From Flaveria trinervia (Eukaryota; Streptophyta; Magnoliopsida; Asterales; Asteraceae): 64,000 nt of DNA. The stretch is taken from positions 34,483,851 to 34,547,850 of the forward strand of contig CM046453.1 of the NCBI GenBank assembly GCA_025506515.1, written 5' to 3'. The number at the start of each line of letters is the position of its first letter. Position 1 is the stretch's first letter. The translations under genes and the position numbers were made by a program. The notes below the pieces were generated by a model that searched no databases, had not been told where the DNA came from, and saw only the letters and a program-made list of their open reading frames with translations. This document shows positions 1 through 10,331 of this stretch, in pieces.

Positions 1-194
1 TTTGATGGTTATGCATGATGGTATGTATGATGTATGTTAAGTACATGGTGCCCTGTATGATGTTGTTATATGTGTTTGTCATGTTCCTTATTATTATATA
101 AGATTATTTTCCCCTGGCTTTACGTGATATGTTAATGAATGAAATGAATAGTATTATGTAACGTAAAGTGGAAGATAATGAAAAGAGGAACGAA
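1..194 (+). repeat. G1 5' LTR, fragment 1
   Basis: This matches 45087-45279 of the G1 3' LTR almost base for base, including a shared stretch beginning GATGTATGTTAAGTACATGG. It stops at the ACGAA target site where the S1 solo LTR inserted. No coding potential is seen. Confidence 0.88.
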
Positions 195-1339
195 TGACGG
201 GTTTGTTAGAACATAAAACCAAGTTTAACCATTTAAACTTTCAGAAAACGCAGCAGATATATAGCTTTAAAACCGATTTTTTAAGCTGAAAAATATGTTC
301 TTTAAGTGACCATACAAGTGTAAAAACAAACCCATAAATCAAAGGATCATTATATGTGAATAAACATGCCAAATGTATATATAAAACAACACAATATGAC
401 AGCCACAAAGGGGCTGCCAAACTACCTCTTTCAGCAGTTAAAAGTCGACCAAAGATAGAAGATAGGAGGCTGAAATATGGCCAAAACTTCAAGCTTAGAA
501 GTTCTCAAGTGCTCATTCCCACAAGGCTCTAAGTAGGCATCTTAGTGCTTGTTCTTGGACACCAAAAACCCAAAAAGTAAGCTGCCAACAGGCCTTCAAA
601 ATCGTGAGAAATGGGAGGATGAAAACGACCAAGGTTCCAAGAGGAGGAACCCTCAAGTATGTATACCCCAAGCTCTTTGCTAGACCCCTTCTTGTTAGGA
701 AGAACACCACCAAATTAACACCAAAAATCGTTCTCCAAAGACCTCTAAAGACTGCTGCCTTGTTCGAAATCTAGAGAGAGAGAAGGAGGTGTGTTTGTTG
801 CATCCAAAAATAATATGATGAGATTGTGCAAGACCCAAAAACTAGTTTAATGTTTGTGTGTTTTTCAAGACAAGAAAAGGTCCAATCAAAGCTAAGGAGG
901 GGGCGGCCAAAAAGAGGGATTTAAAAGAGTTTCCCTCCTTTAAATTTTGTAACACACAACATATTATAACTAGTCATTTATAAAACAATAAAAGGTCACC
1001 ATCTAGAGTTATTTTATAATGGTGACATATGTGTTCTTTAATTAAACAATTTAATTAAAGTACACACATATGTTATTAGTGTTATTTAAACCCCTTTTAA
1101 ATGACAAGAATAACAATAAACTCATCAACAAATTATCCTTATAATTTGTTCTATCTCATATGCAATTTATTTAGAAAACCCATTTTCTAAATTGGTGTAT
1201 ATATTTAATTGCATGATCATATCATCAATTAAATATTAATCGGTGTTTGCTAAGCTTGTTATTGGGTATAACCCGACTTGGATCATGACGTACTAACCGC
1301 ATCAATATTCTACGTGTCTTGAGCATACAGAATCCTACA
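195..1339 (-). mobile_element. S1: solo LTR of a Copia element related to A1
   Basis: This block begins TGACGGGTTTGTTAG, ends AATCCTACA and is flanked by the direct repeat ACGAA (190-194 and 1340-1344). Its reverse complement resembles the A1 LTR: the last ~60 bp mirror the A1 LTR start (the part with GATGCGGTTAGTATGTCATG) and the first ~60 bp mirror the A1 LTR end with its CGCTGCGTTTTTCTG motif. There is no internal region, PBS or polypurine tract, so it is most simply a solo LTR left by recombination between the two LTRs of a full element. At 1,145 bp it is longer than the A1 LTRs (957 and 970 bp). ORFs inside it are not conserved genes. Confidence 0.88.
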
Positions 1340-1641
1340 ACGAAATGAAGAATGCATACATTAATGAACGAACGAACGTAAGAAAGTCTTGCAAGCAAAT
1401 GTATGGAGGTTCACACTCAATGAGGAGTGTTAGCTCACCGTGTGCGGGTTACTACCCCATAAGGATGCACACTGGGGCTTCATGCATGTGATCAAGCATA
1501 TGTATGGAGGTTCACACCCAATGAGGGGTTGTTAGCTCAACTGTGTGCGGGTTAAATACCCCATGAGGGTGCACACAGGGGTTCAATCTTTTTGATTGAC
1601 CAGATGTATGGGGTCCTTGTCGCTTAACCCTAGATGAATTG
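1340..1641 (+). repeat. G1 5' LTR, fragment 2 (holds empty sites for the A1 and C4 insertions)
   Basis: Bases 1345-1397 match 45280-45331, and 1398-1429 match 52337-52368. This copy therefore shows the unoccupied target sites AATGT (1398-1402) and GAGTG (1425-1429) that A1 and C4 hit in the other LTR. It ends at the AATTG duplication (1637-1641) made by B1. Confidence 0.88.
1398..1594 (+). repeat. Two-copy tandem repeat of ~100 bp in the G1 LTR
   Basis: Two imperfect units each run from ATGTATGGAGGTTCACAC through a GTGTGCGGGTT core to a GTGCACAC..GGGG segment. They begin near 1398 and 1500 and differ by scattered substitutions. A third partial GATGTATGG start follows near 1602. Confidence 0.75.
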
Positions 1642-1959
1642 TGATAGGATCAAATGTACCAATCTGTGATAATGTATGAACACAATTCAAAGAAATACAA
1701 ACAAAGTAATCAAATCAAGCAAGAGATCAACAAAATTCATAATTTCATTAATATCAAGCAAAGACAATTACAAAGTAAGTAAGCAGTTCTAAATATGTTC
1801 TAAAACAGTTGTTCTTCTCTACACCCCTAACTGCTACAAGTCTAAGCTATTTATAATGAAACACAAGGAACTAACAAATTACAAAACTAGTCCCTAAACT
1901 ATTACAAATAGTAAAAAGACACATAAAGACAACATGTTAATCTTTCTAGAGTTCTAACA
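1642..1959 (-). repeat. B1 3' LTR
   Basis: Plus-strand reading starts TGATAGGATC and ends GTTCTAACA, so the element-sense LTR is TGTTAGAAC...CCTATCA. It is abutted by target duplication AATTG on the left and the polypurine tract on the right. A TATA-like TTATAAATAG lies at 1847-1856 (minus). Confidence 0.93.
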
Positions 1960-1975
1960 ATACTCCCCCTAAGAT
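1960..1975 (-). other. B1 polypurine tract
   Basis: Immediately inside the 3' LTR the minus strand reads TTAGGGGGAGTAT. A G-rich tract against U3 is the plus-strand primer site of LTR elements. Confidence 0.85.
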
Positions 1976-4248
1976 TTACATGGTCTTCGGTCTTCAAAAT
2001 CTTCAATCTTGTCTTCTTTTTATCTTTCCTTCAGTTTTATCTTTCATCTTCAGCTTTCATCTTCAGCTTTCATTTTTAGCTTTTATCTTCTATCTTCTAT
2101 CTTTAGCACTCAAAGAAATCTTCAAGTTCTTCCTTGATCTTGAACATTGGCTTCTTTTTATACATCTCCTGTTCTTTCAAAGCATTAACAATTGCAGACT
2201 TAAATTTGCTAACAAGAATGCCTTGTTCTGGTTTAGAGATTTTTGTTTTCGGAAAACTTTGAGTGTGAATGAGAAACAAGTGTAAGTGTTCAATATATAT
2301 TAAGTGAAATTTTAGACACATGAGCACTGTTTGTGCGTATGAAACCCTAAAATTCACAAAATAATGAGACGTATGAGCACTGTACAGACGCATAAGCACT
2401 GTTGAGACGCTTTTGCACTATTCAGGAGCATTTGCACTGTTGAGGAGCACTTGCACTGTTCAGTCGCATGAAGCTCATGAACGTCTAACACTAGTAACTT
2501 GAAATATTTCAACACTTTGTAGACGCATGATACATTTAAAACGTCCAATACTTGATTAAAATCAGATTCATTATCACTGTTTAGGCGCATGGGTTTGTGT
2601 AAAATGCCCAAACACTTGTATAATTTCCTGAAAGTTCACCATGCTCCTATTTAGACGTATGAATACTATTTAGGCGCATAAGTTGACTTTGAGTTGACTT
2701 TCATGATTCTAACACTTGTGATTTTCAAAATTCTTCACATGCACACTAAACATTTTAGTAATATTTCATACTAATATTTAAACATTTTAAGCATATTTTT
2801 GAATTTCCCAAAATTTACCTTTTAGTCCCTCAAATTTGAACTTTTTACATTTTGCACACTCAAATTTAATTTTTAACAATTTTAATTCTTCACTTGTTGT
2901 TTCACTTTTTAAAATTTATCTTTCCCTTCATTTTAGTCTCAAAACATAATCAAATATCTATTTTTCAACTTTTAAAAGAAGCATTTCCACTTGCAAATTT
3001 ATATAGGTTCATATTATCATTTTCAAAAGTTACATTATCAAACTCACATACACTTTGGACATATAGCATCATCCTTTCAATTCAACATTTTAACTTTGAT
3101 TTTGATTTTCTAAGAAAAACTCTTCCATTTATTACTCCCCCTAAACTTTTAAGTTTGAACAACTTATAAGTTTCCTAAGGTAACATAATAAGATCACACA
3201 TCTTATTGTTACATTGCCTTCACACATAGAAAATATGCATAAAATCAAAATGAAAGCAGAATAAAAATCTAGTATAAACAAAAGAATTAATGTTAGCAGT
3301 GAGATCATATCAATGAAGATCAGCACATTAAAATATAAAAAATATGAATAGTCATAGACAATGAATAAATCCTGATCAAGTGTATTCCAGGTCAGTGATA
3401 TCACAGCAAAGGAGACACAAGATCTAAGGATAGAAAATGAGTGTTTTTGACAAAATATCAACTCACTTACTTTGTCAATTCTTGGATTGATTAGGGTATA
3501 TTTAGATATGACAAGATGTAATTCATACAAAGACTTAGAGAGCTTAACTATCATCAAGACATGCAAGAAAGAACACATACTCAACTTATTACCTGAAACA
3601 TATGTATAACGAGAGCTCATGTTACTTAAATGAATAGAGAATGATCATGGATAACCATTTGATCAGCTCTAACTATCAATTTGAATAGATTGTAGACATT
3701 GACCTCTTTTGCATCAAAGAGAAAATCCAGGTTTGTAATGACTTACAACAAAGGATATCTCAGCACTTCAGGTCTATGATGACTCATAACAAAAAAGTGA
3801 TATGATGCTTGTAACAGATCTCATGATTAATCACATCACCATCAGGTGTGAGTGGTGTAACTTAACAAGCAATCAATCTGATAAACCAATACATCTCAAA
3901 AGTACTCAAATGAATACAAACAAGCATAAAGATTTAGTGTAATCACAAGAATTTACTTTTTCAGTATAGTAGCATGATATTGTCTACACATCATATTTGA
4001 TCATGTCAGACGTTATTAATGAGTGAAATATGCAACTGATCTCACTAATATACTATCATTTCTCACACATTGCATAAACAGATTCTTTTCTAAAAATAAA
4101 CTGACCATTAGAAAAAGACTCTATTTTTGGAGTTTTGATTTATACTTATGTATTTGGTTTTTCTAAGAAAAAAACACACACACATAAAATACAAAGAGGC
4201 AATTAACATTGAGAGGATCACTTATGATGATCTTTTGATTTAGAGAGT
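1976..4248 (-). other. B1 long 3' region between pol and 3' LTR, mostly non-coding
   Basis: About 2.3 kb separates the RNase H stop from the polypurine tract. Nearest the LTR (about 2018-2108) the element strand is purine-rich, with repeats of GAAGATGAAAGCT type, which recalls the multiple purine tracts reported for sireviruses. From about 2320 to 2680 there are around nine degenerate copies of a motif reading ATGCGNCTNNACAGTG on the element strand. The rest is AT-rich without a recognisable gene, apart from one hydrophobic open frame (3141-3620). Confidence 0.7.
3141..3620 (-). CDS. Hypothetical hydrophobic ORF downstream of B1 pol (doubtful)
   Basis: This is a 159-codon open frame in element sense, starting about 630 bp beyond the B1 RNase H stop. 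Residues from about 90 to 130 are strongly hydrophobic (YFLYFNVLIFIDM, LLTLILLFILDFYSAFILIL) and could form one or two membrane segments. Some plant Copia elements carry an extra gene in this position, and an envelope-like product would be expected to span a membrane. However, AT-rich DNA readily yields hydrophobic translations, no signal peptide or family motif is seen, and no second copy is available here. I do not assign a function, and it may be a chance ORF. Confidence 0.2.
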   Translation of the reverse strand: MSSRYTYVSGNKLSMCSFLHVLMIVKLSKSLYELHLVISKYTLINPRIDKVSELIFCQKHSFSILRSCVSFAVISLTWNTLDQDLFIVYDYSYFLYFNVLIFIDMISLLTLILLFILDFYSAFILILCIFSMCEGNVTIRCVILLCYLRKLISCSNLKV

Positions 4249-4924
4249 TCACATATGATTAATAAGACCCATTGACTGCACTAAATACTCAAACCGTCCT
4301 GGTAGGAAGGCTTTAGTAAATAGATCCACCAACTGTTTTTCCGTTGCAATTTGAATCAATATGATTAACCATTTTTCAGAGTTATCTCTGAGAAAATGAT
4401 ATCGAATTTCGATATGTTTTGTTTTTGAATGTTGAACAAGATTAGCTGTAATGAACATAGCAGCAGTGTTATCAATGTAAATAGGTGTTTTAAGAAAATT
4501 GAATCCATAATCCAGTAGTTGATTTTGCAAACAGAGGATTTGAGAACATCCTGCTGATGCAAGAATGTACTCAGCTTCTGCAGTTGAAACAGAGGCATTC
4601 GTTTGTTTCTTACATTGCCACGAGACTAATCGGGGACCAAGAATTGACATCCACCCGAAGTAGATTTTCTATCTTGACGACATCCACCATAATCACTATC
4701 TCTATATCCATGTAGTTCAAAGTTACCCTCGTAAGGATACCAAAGCCCTAAAGCTATTTTACCTTTGAGATACCTAAATATCCTTTTGATAGCAATTAAG
4801 TGTGATTCTTTCGGGTCTGATTTATACGTGGCACAAACACAAACATCATACATAATGTCTGGTCTAGATGCAGTAAGATACATCAAAGAACCAATCATTG
4901 ATCTGTATAGCGTTTGGTCAATAG
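4249..4924 (-). pseudogene. pol: B1 pol, 3' part: end of reverse transcriptase and RNase H
   Basis: The distal RT frame (4626-4898, MIGSLMYLTASRPDI, then KESHLIAIKRIFRYLKG) passes into RNase H (4249-4650). RNase H motifs seen are SDYGGC, STAEAEY, the DNTAA core and KHIEIRYHF, and the frame ends LVDLFTKAF...GLINHM. The two frames overlap by 25 bp and need one shift near 4640. RNase H would degrade the RNA strand during reverse transcription. The upstream RT continues at 10337 on the far side of the C1 insertion, which landed inside the RT codons. Confidence 0.88.
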
Positions 4925-4929
4925 ATTTT

Positions 4930-5854
4930 TGTTAGGATCAGTGATCTATGTTTGATTGATTAGAGAGTATAGCAGCGGAATTCTAACAATGAATTAGCCA
5001 ATTCACAAGAACGAAACGATATTCAATGAAGAACAAAGACAGTTATAGAAAGAGAAAATTCTGCAAATATATTTCATTCAATATTCGCTTTCGTGGTTAC
5101 GGAATGTCACAATTACAATTAGGTCGACACCTCTTATATAAGAGATGTGACGTCTGCTGATGTCACTTGATAGTGACATCTAACAGAATTATTCCAACTG
5201 AAACACAACTATTGAAGATGTCAAAACAGCTGACATCTCCTTACAAAAATACTAAGTGTTATCGGTTATTATAACTACTGAAAATAATAAAACTACTGAA
5301 ACTACAACGACTGAAGAACAAGCTCTTCAGTCGATTTACAAAACTACTGAAAGTAAAAACATAAAACTACTGATATCACAACTACTGAAGAAGTACTCTT
5401 CAGCTGTTGTGACAAACTACTGAAACTTCAGTACTTGATCTTCAGACTTGAACTTCAGACGTTTCATCAGCTGATGACTTCAGTAGATATCATCAGCTGA
5501 TGTCTTCAGTCTTTGTCTTCAGACTTTGTACACCAGTTGTTGATCTTCAGTACTTGTAGACTCTTCAGCTGTTGTACTTCAGTACTTTGAACTTGAGCTT
5601 CAGCACTTGTGTTCTTCAGCTGTTCAGCTTCAGCACTTGTGTTCTTCAGCTGTTCAGCTTCAGTACTTGTGTTCTTCAGCTGTTGAACTTCAGCACTTTA
5701 GTCTTCAGCTGTTGAAGTCTTCAGCACTTGATCTTCAGCTGTTGGAGTTTTCAGCACTTGTCGAACTGCTGATGAAGCCTTCAGCAGTTGTTGTGATATC
5801 ATGTGGGACTTAGAGGTTTTCTGATCTTGGCTCATTGGTTCTTTTGGTCCAACA
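4930..5854 (-). repeat. C1 3' LTR
   Basis: It is 925 bp, element sense TGTTGGACC...GATCCTAACA. The U3 half (about 5240-5800) is packed with CAGCTGAAG, AGTACTGAAG and CAGTAGTT/AACTACTG repeats. Shared with C3 and C4 are a GACGTC element, a 9-bp inverted repeat and a TATA box. Confidence 0.92.
5134..5142 (-). promoter_or_regulatory. TATA box of the C1 3' LTR
   Basis: The plus strand reads CTCTTATATAAGAG, a palindromic TATA region. Upstream in element sense lie GACGTC and the inverted repeat GATGTCACT/AGTGACATC (about 5150-5183). The same block is found in C3 and C4. Confidence 0.7.
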
Positions 5855-5888
5855 AACTCCCCCTAAACCAATGCAGCCAAAACCTCTA
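5810..5888 (-). other. C1 polypurine tract inside an inverted repeat spanning the LTR junction
   Basis: TTAGAGGTTTT and GGCTCATTGGTTC inside U3 are mirrored by AACCAATGCAGCC and AAAACCTCTAA on the internal side. The loop holds the polypurine tract (element sense TTAGGGGGAGTT) and the first LTR bases. C2, C3 and C4 show the same arrangement. Confidence 0.75.
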
Positions 5889-6021
5889 ATTTATTTATTT
5901 TCCCACTTATTGTTGGCAAAAAGGTTGGTCTTTTTCCTTCTTGATCAGTAGCGAAGATGACCCATATAAGCTCCGGCCTGGGAAGAAATCTCAGATATTT
6001 GTTTGGCAAGATATGAATGGG

Positions 6022-6052
6022 AACTCTGTTTTGGGGAACTGGACACAGAGTT
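6022..6052 (-). other. Conserved stem-loop in the C1 accessory-gene 3' UTR
   Basis: Arms AACTCTGT and ACAGAGTT enclose 15 bases with a run of G (C in element sense). It lies 20 bp after the accessory stop codon. All four C copies retain it at the same place. Confidence 0.65.
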
Positions 6053-6071
6053 GTTATCCCATTCATGAGAT

Positions 6072-9000
6072 CTACTTCCCGTGTATAAGCCTGTAGGATT
6101 CTCTGGTGTATGCTCTGAGAAACATGATTTGTTCTTCCATGGTCAGGTTCTCGGCTTCACCATCAAACAATCCTTCTCGCCCATACAGCTCTGAGATGTA
6201 CTTGGCCTGTTTACCATTTTTGAGCTCAACTGTTGTAATCTGTCTGTATGCAAACTCATCAGGATGAGTCCCTTCAAGTAACAGGCTGAGCTCATTTTGT
6301 TTGAAGTTCTCAAGCCTCTTGTAGACTAACCCCTTTTTAATAATTCTGTTCTCTAACATCTTTTGGGGTGGTTGTTTAGTCTCATAGGCCTTCTTGAAGT
6401 CTTCGACAATCTCCCAGGGTGATACTACAAGGGCCACTGTGATCTCTTCATCTACGATCCTTTTGACTTGGCCCTTGTATCTCGAAGGAATGTCTTTCTT
6501 TACAATCTTGTGAGCCACCCTAGGATCAGGCCATACTCTCACCTTTGCCTTCTGATATTGAAATGTGTTGGCAAGAGTGTACAACCTCAGAGCTTCTTTC
6601 TTCATACTAATAATTGATGACGAAGCAGCATAAGTTTTGTCAATGCTTTTCAGCATTTCATCATCATGAAGCTTTTGCTGCTGTTCTTCTTCAATCTTTA
6701 CTTTCACAGCATCCATCTGTGAGGTGGGAGTGATGGGCATGGGTTTGGCTTTTGCCAATGTTAGAACTGCAGACAAAGGCAACCTATCTTCTTCCACATC
6801 ATCCTCTTCTTCTTCTTCTTCTTCTATCCTCAGCACCCTTCTCCTCCTTCTAGGTGCATCACTGGATAATGGTTGGGTTGGTAAAGGAATTGGTTTTGAA
6901 GATTAAGGATGTTTGGATTTAGGCTTTGAGATTGGTTTGGAGATTTGAGGGGTAGGCTGTTTTTGAGTGGGTGGAAGGGAAGGTTGTTCCAGCATTTTGG
7001 TTGTGAGTTTAGCCTTTGTAAGTCTTGCCATTTCAAACCTTTTTCCAGCCCCAGCCTCATCAAGGGCTTCAATGATAATCCCCTTATGGAATTGCTCAGA
7101 CAAACAGATTCTGGTGGCTATAGCCAGAATACTGTCTCTGGTCCATGAACGTATCTCCATCAAAGATCTTCCTAAGTATTTAGCAATGAAACGAATCATG
7201 ATCTCCAATCTCTCTTTTTCCGGTACATCATACCCAGCCCATCTGGTTTGAATCTCCTCCACTTCCAACTTCCTGATCTCACTATCTAATGTGGCTGTAT
7301 CAAAACTTGCTTGAAGAGTTGCTCAATGATTTTGTCCATGGATCGGCTGTGTGTGTCATCTGCATCTTTTACCAGCTCTTTTCTTTCTTTTGTAAGTGAT
7401 CAGTTGTTGTTGCTTTTCTTTTTCCAACTCCTGGATTTGCTCTTGTGCCTTCTCATCCTCAGTTCTTTTCCTCTTCTTTTCTTTCATTGCAGTACTTTCC
7501 CCCTTTTTGGATGCATTGGTGGTAGGGGTTTGTACTGCAAAAAGTTTCTTTTGCGCAGCATTATCAATCAGTGGTTGTAGAGTTGAGGAAATCCTCTCAT
7601 TAATGGCTTTAGTAACAATTTCATTGATGATGGGAGTGATGAGAGGTATGGATTGTTGGAATACAGCAACCATCTGCTCTGGGGGGTTCTGTCCCGGAGA
7701 GATAATGCCAAAAGCAGAAGCTGGAGGCTCAGTGGAGTGAGAGGGTGAAGTGTTTGGGGAACCTTCAACTGAAGGTGCCATCTGTGGGTTGGTAGAGGCA
7801 GATGGTCTTTGTTCCTTAGAAGTTTTGGCAAGCAGCTCTTTGAGTCTGCTCACCTCCTCCTCCAGGATGGTGTTTTGGGCGATTACATCGTAAAAGAAGC
7901 CCAGGTCATCATCAGTAGATACTGAATCACCTGACCTCCTGATAGGATCAGGATGAACATGCACTGAGTGTAGCTCAGTTGTAGCATGTGCCCCTTTGTC
8001 TTGGAACTGGAGACTTCCTGCCTCAGGACTATGTCCGTCATCAGCAGTTGCCTCTGGTAAGGTCTTAGTAATGGTACCAACTACAACCTCATGATATGCT
8101 GACGCAGGAGAAGTGGCAGCCTCACCAGAAGTTCCAATCTCCATTGCTACACTAGGAGAAGGAACATTGTAACCCCTATGCTGTGGGTTCTCAGCTGCAC
8201 TTTGGTCCTCCCCCTCAATGGTAAAAGTGTTCCCAGTAGTAATTGGTATCTGGGGAGGGGGTGAGGAGTGCAACTGAGTCAGCACTTGTGCAACAAGCAA
8301 TATAGGACTTTGGGGGGCGGTTGCATGGGGTGATGGGGTAGAAGCAGAGTGCACCTGGGGAGGAAGGTGCTCTTCAATGGCAATCTCCTCAAGTGAGGAA
8401 GATCCCAGATGTGTGGGTACCCCTTGTGTGGTTGCTGCAGGCTCCTTTTGAGAGGAATCCTGAGCGGCTATGGCTGGAAGAGTCCTTATATCCACTAGGG
8501 GGTTATAACCAGTGGATATAGCCTGTGTTTGTGTTGCAGGGGCATCCTCAGGGGACTCATTTCCCTGAGTAGCCTTTTTGGTTTTCTTTTTAGTGGGTTT
8601 GGTGGGGACTTTTGATTTGGAGGTGGTGGCTAGGGGTTCCAGCTGCGTGGGTTTGCGCAGCTTGGCAGCCAGTTTGAGTGAGTGGTCAGAGTTGTGCCGG
8701 GAGTATACTTCAGGCAAAACAGCCATAGCAGGGACTCCCAGGCCAACAAGTCCCTCAGCTTGAAGATGGTTTGTAATTATGGCCATTATGAACCGCGGAT
8801 ATAATATCCAACGGTTAGCAGTGTGCTTTTGGGCCATATCCTTGAGCTCTGAAAATATTATTTCTGAAAAATTTAAAGGCTGTTGCTCAAAAATGGAGTA
8901 CATTACCTGCTGCCACTTAGTAGACATTTGATCCCAAGATGAAGTCTTAGGAGCCAAACAAACATTTACCATGTGAAAGATTAGACGTTCAGCATCATGG

Positions 9001-9389
9001 AAATGTTTCTTCAGTATGGTGGAGGCACTAATGTTTCCCTGATATCCATGGTGGGCAAAGGATAAATCAGTTTTGCCCTTTGGATATCCAGCAGGAGAAG
9101 TGGCATCATCCAGGTGTAGAGTTTGACGAAGTATATCGGGAGTGATGACCACTTCGTGGTTGTTGACGACCGACCGGAGAGACGCTGTGTTGTTCTCCCC
9201 AGTGGTGAGGGTGACGTTCATCCAAAACTGGTTAAGGGATTCAGCATGAAGGATTGGATTGAGAAGAAAGGCCGTATTGTAGGGTGACTGGACCATAAGA
9301 TCAATAGCATTATCGAACTTAGCCCAGAATGGCGATTTGGTGAGGTAAGCTACACAGTTGTGTCGCGGTTTGAGTTGCATGGACGCCAT
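6072..9389 (-). pseudogene. Accessory gene of the C-family Copia element, C1 copy (largest open copy)
   Basis: This gene replaces gag-pol as the only coding content of C1 and starts MASMQLKPRHNC at 9389. Frame 9389-7356 is open for 677 codons. It is broken by a deletion of about 40 bp near 7365 and a compensating indel near 7310. The same frame resumes through 7268-6903, hits a TAA at 6903-6905, and continues to a TAG at 6072-6074. The product has an N-terminal globular part (residues 1 to ~245, with QFWMNV and ILYPRFIMAI), a Pro/Ser/Thr/Gln linker with basic KPTKKKTKK, a short coiled coil (DDLGFFYDV, ILEEEVSRLKELL), and a KEKKRKR segment. Then follow an ARWAGYD helical block, RRRRR plus a Glu/Asp run, and a ~200-residue C-terminal block (RVRVWPDPRV style). 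I see no membrane segment or enzyme motif. Function is unknown; it holds the position of sirevirus env-like ORFs. Confidence 0.82.
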
Positions 9390-9733
9390 TTAGGAGAGAG
9401 AAGTTTTGGAGAGATGAACGTTAGGTTTGAAGAAGATGAAGCTCTGAAGGATTAGGTCAGGGATATTTATAGGGTACGGGTTAGAAAACGACTGAAGGAT
9501 TTGGTGTTAGTCATCAGTAGTTTTAAACGACTGTTGACATGGTATTACCCTTTCAGACGTTGAAACAGCTGAAGTCGTGGTTTTAGGCATCAGTAGTTAG
9601 AGAACTACTGAAAGCCATGGTTTTGACTTCAGATGATGAAACAACTGAGGACTTGGTGTTTGTCATCAGTAGTTGTGAAAACTACTGAAGACAGTGGTTT
9701 TGTCATCAGTTGTTGTAAACAGCTAAAGACTTC
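9390..9733 (-). promoter_or_regulatory. C1 internal promoter region of the accessory gene
   Basis: This is the leader and upstream region of the accessory gene, with alternating CAGTAGTT and AACTACTG dyads and CAGCTG sites about every 55-60 bp. It aligns closely with 56818-57180 of C4 and 22000-22363 of C2. In C1 it is joined at about 9734 to LTR U3 repeats. Confidence 0.7.
9464..9471 (-). promoter_or_regulatory. TATA box of the C1 accessory gene
   Basis: The element strand reads CCCTATAAATATCCC, with TATAAATA 75 bp upstream of the ATG at 9389. The same octamer lies 64-80 bp before the ATG in C2, C3 and C4. Confidence 0.7.
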
Positions 9734-10331
9734 GTGTTATCAGTTATTATAACTACTGAAAAACATGAAACTACTGAAACTACAACGACTGAAGAACAAG
9801 CTCTTCAGTCGTTTTACAAAACTACTGAAAGTAAAAACATAAAACTACTGATATCACAACTACTGAAGAAGTACTCTTCAGCTGTTGTGACAAACTACTG
9901 AAACTTCTGTACTTGATCTTCAGACTTGAACTTCAGACGTTTCATCAGCTGATGACTTCAGTAGATATCATCAGCTGATGTCTTCAGTCTTTGTCTTCAG
10001 ACTTTGTACACCAGTTGTTGATCTTCAGTACTTGTAGACTCTTCGGCTGTTGTACTTCAGTACTTTGAACTTCAGCTTCAGCACTTGTGTTCTTCAGCTG
10101 TTCAGCTTCAGCACTTGTGTTCTTCAGCTGTTCAGCTTCAGTACTTGTGTTCTTCAGCTGTTGAACTTCAGCACTTTAGTCTTCAGCTGTTGAAGTCTTC
10201 AGCACTTGATCTTCAGCTGTTGGAGTTTTCAGCACTTGTCGAACTACTGATGAAGCCTTCAGCAGTTGTTGTGAAATCATGTGGGACTTAGAGGTTTTCT
10301 GATCTGGCTCATTGGTTCTTTTGGTCCAACA
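9734..10331 (-). repeat. C1 truncated 5' LTR (U3 only)
   Basis: This matches 5257-5854 of the C1 3' LTR. The remaining ~325 bp (TATA, R, U5) and the PBS are absent. The break falls in repeat sequence shared by U3 and the internal spacer (ATAACTACTGA context), which suggests recombination between similar repeats. Confidence 0.85.

Larger units (their letters stand above)
4930..10331 (-). mobile_element. C1: deletion derivative of the C-family Copia element, lacking gag and pol
   Basis: Outer ends are TGTTAGGATC (4930) and GGTCCAACA (10331), flanked by the duplication ATTTT (4925-4929, 10332-10336). In element sense the order is a truncated 5' LTR (U3 part only), the pol-to-accessory spacer, the accessory gene, a polypurine tract and a full 925-bp 3' LTR. 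R-U5, PBS, gag and pol are missing. Without R and PBS it could not have been copied in this form, so the deletion probably happened after integration. It splits B1 RT and is therefore younger than B1. Confidence 0.9.

Noticed and set aside
241..713. Two minus-strand ORFs (83 and 66 codons) near the left end
   Set aside because: They lie inside the S1 solo LTR, which has no coding function. The A1 LTRs do not conserve these frames.
5607..5813. ORF with repeated CSSAVQLQ units (also at 10085-10291, 26054-26260, 52955-53227, and related frames at 31290-31696)
   Set aside because: These are translations of the tandem CAGCTGAAG-type repeats in C-family LTR U3. They appear on whichever strand and frame the repeat happens to leave open and do not form a gene.
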